A DNA stretch of 64,000 bases from Pisaster brevispinus (Eukaryota; Echinodermata; Asteroidea; Forcipulatida; Asteriidae), in the NCBI GenBank assembly GCA_023634235.1, contig JAMKCF010000039.1, positions 1,054,001-1,118,000 of the forward strand, in the 5' to 3' direction. The notes under the pieces were generated by a model that did no database searches, was not told the origin of the DNA, and saw only the letters and a program-made list of their open reading frames with translations. The translations under genes and the position numbers were made by a program. Every line of letters starts with the position of its first letter. Positions within the stretch are counted from its first letter, which is position 1. Positions 59,798-64,000 of the stretch are shown piece by piece.

Positions 59798-59873
59798 AGG
59801 ACAGGCTATAAGGCGGTACCTAAGTAATTGATACTAGCGCCATTAAAGGTATTGACAATAACAGTTTTGCCCA

Positions 59874-60600
59874 TAAAAAAGCATGGAGGTAGAATAGAAA
59901 AGGTAGCGTTTATTGGCAAAATTATGTGATGTATACCATTATCCACGTCTTCTACTTTTGTCTTTCTTTTTTTCCGGCAGAAGGGTGTATGTCACTCCAA
60001 TACTTTATTGACAGTATGGGCGTACAACAATGAGATCGTCAAATTAATAAAATTATCACACACACAAAAACAGTCTAATGTTAGATTAATTTTAACATAT
60101 AAATGCTTGATCTACATTGATGCATTTGTGTGAAAGCGAATATTTGTGAATCATGTTTCTGTTTGTCGCATTTTTTAAAAGAGAAAGAGAGATTGTCACT
60201 ATTGATACGGCAAATAATATGACAATCTGGAAATATTTCCGGGAGGTAGCTCAATAAAGTGGGAGGTGAGGTAGTTGGGGGGGGGGGGGGTTTGACGTAA
60301 AAGACGTAAATCAGAAATAGCTCGAAACATGGTTTAATACAGCAGTGTTCTATTTTGGCGAAATGGTTCATTGCTACAATTTAAAATGAGAGAATCTGTC
60401 CAAGTTGCACGTAACTTCTTGGCAAACGAATGGAAACGATCGCTATTTTTAAAATGTCTTCTGTTTGCACTAATTTTGTTTGGCCATAACGGTATATCGA
60501 GACATACATTAGTTTGCTAGCTCAACATTAAAGAAAAGACCTACGTTAACGGTAAGGCAAACATTTAAGTAAAAGTATATCGAGGACATAGCCTACCGTT
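59874..60600. other. Intergenic stretch, no gene seen
   Basis: AT-rich DNA containing a run of about 13 G at 60,278-60,290. The minus-strand open frame at 60,081-60,371 includes that run as proline codons and has no recognisable domain. Confidence 0.4.
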
Positions 60601-60603
60601 GAA

Positions 60604-61295
60604 GTGGGTGCCCGGCCCATGGGGTCTGGACATGTGAAACTGACCATTAAATATTTGGAATGCAATGTAAAACCTTCGTTCAGCAGGCGCTGCCATGCGA
60701 ATGTCAAACCAGGTCATGTAGTGCACGGTACGGCTTTTGTATTATTATTTTTTCAAAAATCTAATCAAAATTTGTTCTTGTTTAAAAACACGATGACCAT
60801 GTCTGTGTTCATTGGACCCTCCTCTTTAGTTCTGTATGTAGTGGTGCCCAGCCCATGGGGACTGGACATGTGAAACTGACCGTTGATTGGGAGTAAACGC
60901 ATTGATTAAGTGGATAAAAATCATGTACGGAATTTTCTTAGAACTATATTAAAATAAAAATCATACTTAAACACCATGGGCCGGGTCAAGATGAGCATAG
61001 GTATGTTTCTTGGACACCCCTCTTCAATTCTGTGTGTAATGGTGCCCGGCCCAATGGGTCTGGACATGTAAAACTGACCGTTGAAAATTAGGAGTAAATG
61101 CATTGATTAACTGCATAAAGATCATGTACATGTACAGCAGGATATGCGTCAAAATATTAATGTTTTTAAAACCTGTAAGAGAAATACTAAAACCCCATGG
61201 GCTTGGTCAAGATGACCATGGGTGTGTTTCTTTGACCATCCTCTTTCATTCTGTATGGAGTGGTGCCAGGGAGTCTGGGCATGTGAAAAATGTTT
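60604..61295 (+). repeat. Small tandem array of a 200-236 bp repeat with inverted arms
   Basis: The anchor GTGCCCGGCCCATGGGG and its variants occur at 60,608, 60,844, 61,042 and 61,263, each followed by GGACATGTRAAACTGACC or a decayed form. Between anchors are GGAGTAAA(C/T)GCATTGATTAA, GGTCAAGATGA and TTCTGTRTGTA. In the unit around 60,974, CCATGGGCCGGG pairs with CCCGGCCCAATGG at 61,045-61,057 (one bulged base), a fold-back about 84 bp long. Fold-back ends plus the inverted solo copy at 55,817 suggest a mobile element that later became tandem. Confidence 0.72.
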
Positions 61296-61690
61296 AAATA
61301 CAGTTCTAATGTTCATGTACTAACACAAAGGGCCTATTACAGGCCTCATACAGCCTGCCAGCATGGCCATTCTTGCTGCTTACCAACATTGACAGTTTGG
61401 ATCAATGATCAGACTACGTCTTTTCTCAGTGATCTGTCCAAAGAAAGTCATTAAAAACGGGATACATACAAAAAACTGACTACTACATTTTCACTTTCGG
61501 ATAAACAAGATTTTATTTTAGTTATAATGAGTGAAAAATGGGGGGGGGGCAGACTTGGCATTTTCCCTTATCTAAGATGACTTTCTTTGGAGTAATCGTT
61601 GAGTGAATACTGAACTGATCGCTTTTAAAAGCTTTTAAATACTTGATCTTGGCTTGTGCTTTTATTATTTTTGTTCATAACTTTTCAATC
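61296..61690. other. Probable intron or intergenic DNA
   Basis: No open frame of note. A run of nine to ten G occurs near 61,540. If the exon at 61,699 is real, this is the 3' part of its upstream intron; the pyrimidine-rich stretch just before 61,699 fits that. Confidence 0.35.
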
Positions 61691-61698
61691 TTTTTTAG

Positions 61699-61961
61699 CA
61701 ATCATCAGCAGCTGTTTTTGTGTGATCGAGCAATTCCAGTCTGTCCCAACATCTGAGAAAGCTAACTCTACTATCGAGGGTCTCAGAGTAAAGTTGATGG
61801 AAAAACAGAGTCAGATTACTTTGAGGAGCTCACCTGTTAGTGATGAAGCTGTGAGATGAGGCAGAAGTTGATCAAGAGTGGAGACACCTCAGAAAAGAAC
61901 CAGTTAATGGAGAGACATCCCCAGCGGTGGATGACGGCAAGGTGTGCGCCATGTTTTACAG
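61699..61961 (+). CDS. Candidate internal coding exon, unknown protein, with a one-base frame break
   Basis: A T-rich tract ends in TTTTTTAG at 61,698, and CAG/GTAAAA at 61,959-61,967 gives a donor, so the segment has standard splice borders. The frame open from the acceptor encodes SEKANSTIEGLRVKLMEKQS and then SSPVSDEAV, but stops at 61,857. A second frame starting GAT at 61,855 reads DEAEVDQEWRHLRKEP and then AVDDGKVCAMFY up to the donor. Dropping one base at 61,854 would make them continuous, so there is either a sequence error or a disabling frameshift. The second frame is in phase with the exon at 62,826. The text is charged and soluble-looking with no membrane segment. I recognise no domain. 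Upstream exons are not identified. Confidence 0.45.
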
Positions 61962-62209
61962 GTAAAAATCAACACCTACTTTTGTCTCTTTTGAGAACCA
62001 TATATTTTCTATTTTTAATACTTTTGGTCAAAAGTGAACATGCTTTAACTTCTTTAAAAAAAGAGTTTTTTTTTAAATACAAATCATTAACATGTTTTAT
62101 TTACTATCGTCAACAGTTTTCTAAATAAACTCAGTATTTCAAGTTTAATTTTATTAAGAATTAATTAAGATACAGTTTTACTTCCTTGACGATAAATAAG
62201 AAGCGAACA

Positions 62210-62335
62210 AGTTCCTAGTTTTGTTTTTGTTTTGTTGTTGTTGTTTTTTTTACTTTTGGGCGTGTTTGTTTGTTTGTTTGTTGATGTTGGTGGTGGGGTT
62301 TTTGTTTTGTATTGTTTTTTCTTCTTTTTTTGAGG
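62210..62335 (+). repeat. Low-complexity T/G-rich tract
   Basis: Runs of TTTTG, TTG and TTTG (for example GTTTGTTTGTTTGTTG near 62,267) and a TTTTTTTT run. The proline- and lysine-rich minus-strand open frame over it is a translation of this tract. Confidence 0.8.
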
Positions 62336-62700
62336 GGGGAGGGGCGTGGACAGCGGCGTAGCCATGACCTTTTCAGTGTGTGTGGGGAGCGCATTACTTG
62401 TGGGGGCCCAAGGGGGATAGGCTTGTCAGTGGTGGGTCATGCTTTTATATTGGAAAGGGGACGCCAGGGGGCCACCATCCTCTTATGTTCGTGGCATTTT
62501 GTGGCTGTGGTAGCGATACCGATAACGACCGTTCACTAAATTTTAATTTGATTATACAAACACGCATCCCCCTTTTCTATTTCCTTTTAATTTTTGTTGG
62601 CACTATTCCGATTTTGTTTTCTGTGGGGGGCACCTTGGGGTGAGGCCACTGCAAATTGGGGGGGGGGGCACCAGCCCGAGCCCCCTGGTTAGGGGGTGAG
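62336..62700. repeat. G-rich segment resembling a dispersed repeat
   Basis: GGACAGCGGCGTAGCC at the left and repeated GGGGGGCACC blocks at the right (GTGGGGGGCACC near 62,621, and a run of about 11 G before CACCAGCCCGAGCC near 62,668) resemble non-coding repeats common in marine invertebrate genomes. This is recognition by eye only, and there is just one copy in the window. Confidence 0.35.
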
Positions 62701-62825
62701 GTTACAAAATGACAACCCATTATAATGATATTTGTTAAGACAATAATCAATTTGCTGTTCCATTTTCACAATCATTACTTGATAATGAATTAACTAATGA
62801 ATATTATTTATTCTTGTCTGTACAG

Positions 62826-62916
62826 GAGAAGTCCAGATTGGGCTCACGGGGAGCTTTTGGAATCTACAAGAAAGGAATGCCGCTCTGCAGCCATCTGTAA
62901 AATGCAACAAGCCTAG
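62826..62916 (+). CDS. Candidate last coding exon, unknown protein
   Basis: Follows the acceptor TTGTCTGTACAG. The previous exon ends with AG of an incomplete codon; the first G here completes AGG (Arg). The joined frame then reads RSPDWAHGELLESTRKECRS and AAICKMQQA before the stop TAG at 62,914-62,916. Phase match, both splice borders and protein-like composition support a real junction. No known domain is seen. Other frames are also open here for a while (one to 63,001), so the frame choice depends on the splice phase. Confidence 0.45.
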
Positions 62917-63245
62917 CATAACTGATTTAAATGCTCTTGAAAAGCAAGTCCTCTGTAGAAGTCATGTTGATGATAACCCAGATGGAAGATGGAACACCTG
63001 ATGACAACATAGATGGAACACCTGACATTCTGCATCAGACTCTTCCGAGGATACATACTTGTGCTCTGTAGAACTTTGGGTGCTTGGGATTACAACTCTT
63101 AGAGCGTAACACCATGAAGGATTTTTATATCAAGACAATAAGTCTGGCTTCCGTTTGATATTGGAAATGCGGATATAAAGGATTCAAAATGTGAGGATTA
63201 TGTAATAAGATGTTATTATTTAATAATAAATAAATGAATTAACTA
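62917..63245 (+). other. Candidate 3' untranslated region
   Basis: Follows the candidate stop codon. It includes an imperfect internal repeat, AGATGGAAGATGGAACACCTG and AGATGGAACACCTG near 62,981-63,030, and ends near the polyadenylation signals. Confidence 0.35.
63225..63234 (+). terminator. Overlapping polyadenylation signals
   Basis: AATAAA occurs at 63,225-63,230 and again at 63,229-63,234, about 310 bases after the candidate stop codon. The site lies at the start of AT-rich DNA where AATAAA is frequent by chance, so it supports the gene model only weakly. Confidence 0.4.
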
Positions 63246-63860
63246 GTAAGTTGGTTGTTGGTAAATTATAAAATTAGGTAAGTAATTAAATTATTTATTT
63301 ATTATTCATTTGATAATTGTTTGTTTGCTCGTTTGTTTTTGTTTTGTTTTTGTTTGTTTGTTGATATTCTTATTGTTGATATAATTATTTGTTTAAATTT
63401 TATTTATTAATATTTTATCTATCTACTTATTGTTTTTTGTTATTTTCATTTTTATATTTATTTGTTTAGTTTTTACTGTTTTTATTTATTTATTTATTTA
63501 TTTACTTGTAAATTTATTTGTTTAAATTTTTATTTTTTTACATTTATTTTTTAATTCTATTTATTTATTTATATATTTACATAGTTTTTGTTTATTATTT
63601 ATTTATTTAATTGTTTGTTTGCTCGTTGGGGTGTTTGTTTGCTTGCTTGTTTATATTTTATTTATTTATTATTTTATTTATTACTTATATTTTTTTGTTT
63701 ATTTTTTACTCTTTTTATTTGTATATTTATTTATTTATTGTTATTAAAAAAACATATTTATTATAATTTTTTTAATTTATATTTAAATTTTTGTTATTTA
63801 TATTAATTTTTTGTTTATTAATTGTTTTTATTTATATGATTTTATAATTATTTATATACA
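63246..63860 (+). repeat. TTTA/TTTG-rich low-complexity DNA
   Basis: Long stretch of ATTT and TTTA units, with interspersed GTTTG (near 63,320, 63,350 and 63,612). The 72-codon open frame at 63,588-63,806 is rich in Leu, Phe, Ile and Tyr, as expected from translating T-rich repeats. Confidence 0.85.
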
Positions 63861-64000
63861 TTTTTTACTTGAATTGACGAAGAAAACACCTTAAAAAACA
63901 CTGAAATTAATTATACAATTTTATGTTAATTTTCTAGCAGATATTTGCAAATAAAACTTCTGATTTATTTGGAAACATCTGTTGAAAAATATTTATACCA
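63861..64000. other. AT-rich DNA at window end, nothing recognised
   Basis: No open frame or motif of note; contains one AATAAA at about 63,951. Confidence 0.4.

Larger units (their letters stand above)
58646..59873 (+). mobile_element. Modular TIR element, long copy with about seven modules
   Basis: Same left end and same 88-bp tail (59,786-59,873) as the shorter copy at 57,302, but about seven modules inside. Each module has CAAATTTCTTTACTTAGCAAG followed by one of two cores: type I GCGGGGTACCAGTGGCAAC (about 58,726, 59,041, 59,664) or type II GCGAGGCACCAGTCACAAC (about 58,870, 59,187, 59,329, 59,482), then GGCTGGTAAC. The two element copies therefore share ends and differ in module number, which suggests growth by internal tandem duplication. 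It is non-coding. Confidence 0.72.
61962..62825 (+). other. Candidate intron of 864 bp
   Basis: Begins GTAAAAATC and ends TTGTCTGTACAG, both good splice borders. It contains T-rich and TTTG-rich low-complexity DNA (about 62,210-62,330) and a G-rich dispersed-repeat-like block after it. Several small open frames inside it have no recognisable product. Confidence 0.45.

Noticed and set aside
60081..60371. 96-codon minus-strand open frame with a proline run
   Set aside because: The proline run is a G homopolymer and the rest has no homology that I recognise.
63588..63806. Hydrophobic 72-codon open frame that could pass for a membrane peptide
   Set aside because: It lies entirely in TTTA/TTTG low-complexity DNA, which gives Phe, Leu, Ile and Tyr by composition.

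Overview
This window is eukaryotic nuclear DNA, most likely from a marine invertebrate and probably an echinoderm. About 83% of it (1 to about 53,248) is one head-to-tail satellite array of a 314-bp monomer, roughly 170 copies, with no gene inside. The remaining 10.7 kb is ordinary AT-rich animal intergenic or intronic DNA: short mobile elements, a broken retrotransposon fragment, a long triplet repeat, and what looks like the 3' end of one spliced gene. The echinoderm suggestion rests on my memory that short repeats beginning GGGCCCAATTTCATA are common in sea star and sea urchin DNA. It is not proven here.

Satellite layout. From 1 to about 7,085 the monomers are family A; from there to 53,248 they are family B, which differs at about a dozen fixed positions per unit. 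The switch happens inside a single monomer (6,992-7,305). Monomers are organised into higher-order repeats (HORs) whose period changes along the array: about 3.43 and 3.76 kb in family A, then 2.50, 1.88 and 2.19 kb (8.4-16.7 kb), 0.94 kb (18.6-20.5 kb), about 2.5 kb (20.1-29 kb), an 8- to 11-mer pattern with stepwise monomer loss or gain (28.3-34.1 kb), 1.84 kb (38.9-42.6 kb) and 3.54 kb (43.2-52.5 kb). The last HOR carries a quasi-palindrome made by inverted duplication of monomer sequence, present five times. The monomer has internal substructure: a degenerate direct repeat of about 47 bp and an 18-bp inverted repeat at which at least four kinds of deletion have occurred.

Flank layout. The array stops abruptly at 53,248 in a truncated, near-consensus monomer. 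It is followed by unique sequence with small direct repeats, a 53-unit uninterrupted CTG tract (55,516-55,674), one inverted copy of a repeat found as a small tandem array at 60.6-61.3 kb, a frameshifted non-LTR reverse transcriptase fragment (56,898-57,215), and two copies of a modular element (57,302-57,722 and 58,646-59,873). Modules of that element carry 17-bp terminal inverted repeats. At 61,699-62,916 two segments with proper splice borders join into one reading frame ending in a stop, followed by polyadenylation signals at 63,225. This is the only plausible host gene piece. The window ends in T-rich low-complexity DNA.

There are no rRNA, tRNA, CRISPR, prokaryotic or viral genes that I can support. 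The many 60-115 codon open frames in the array are a by-product of the homogenised monomer, not genes.
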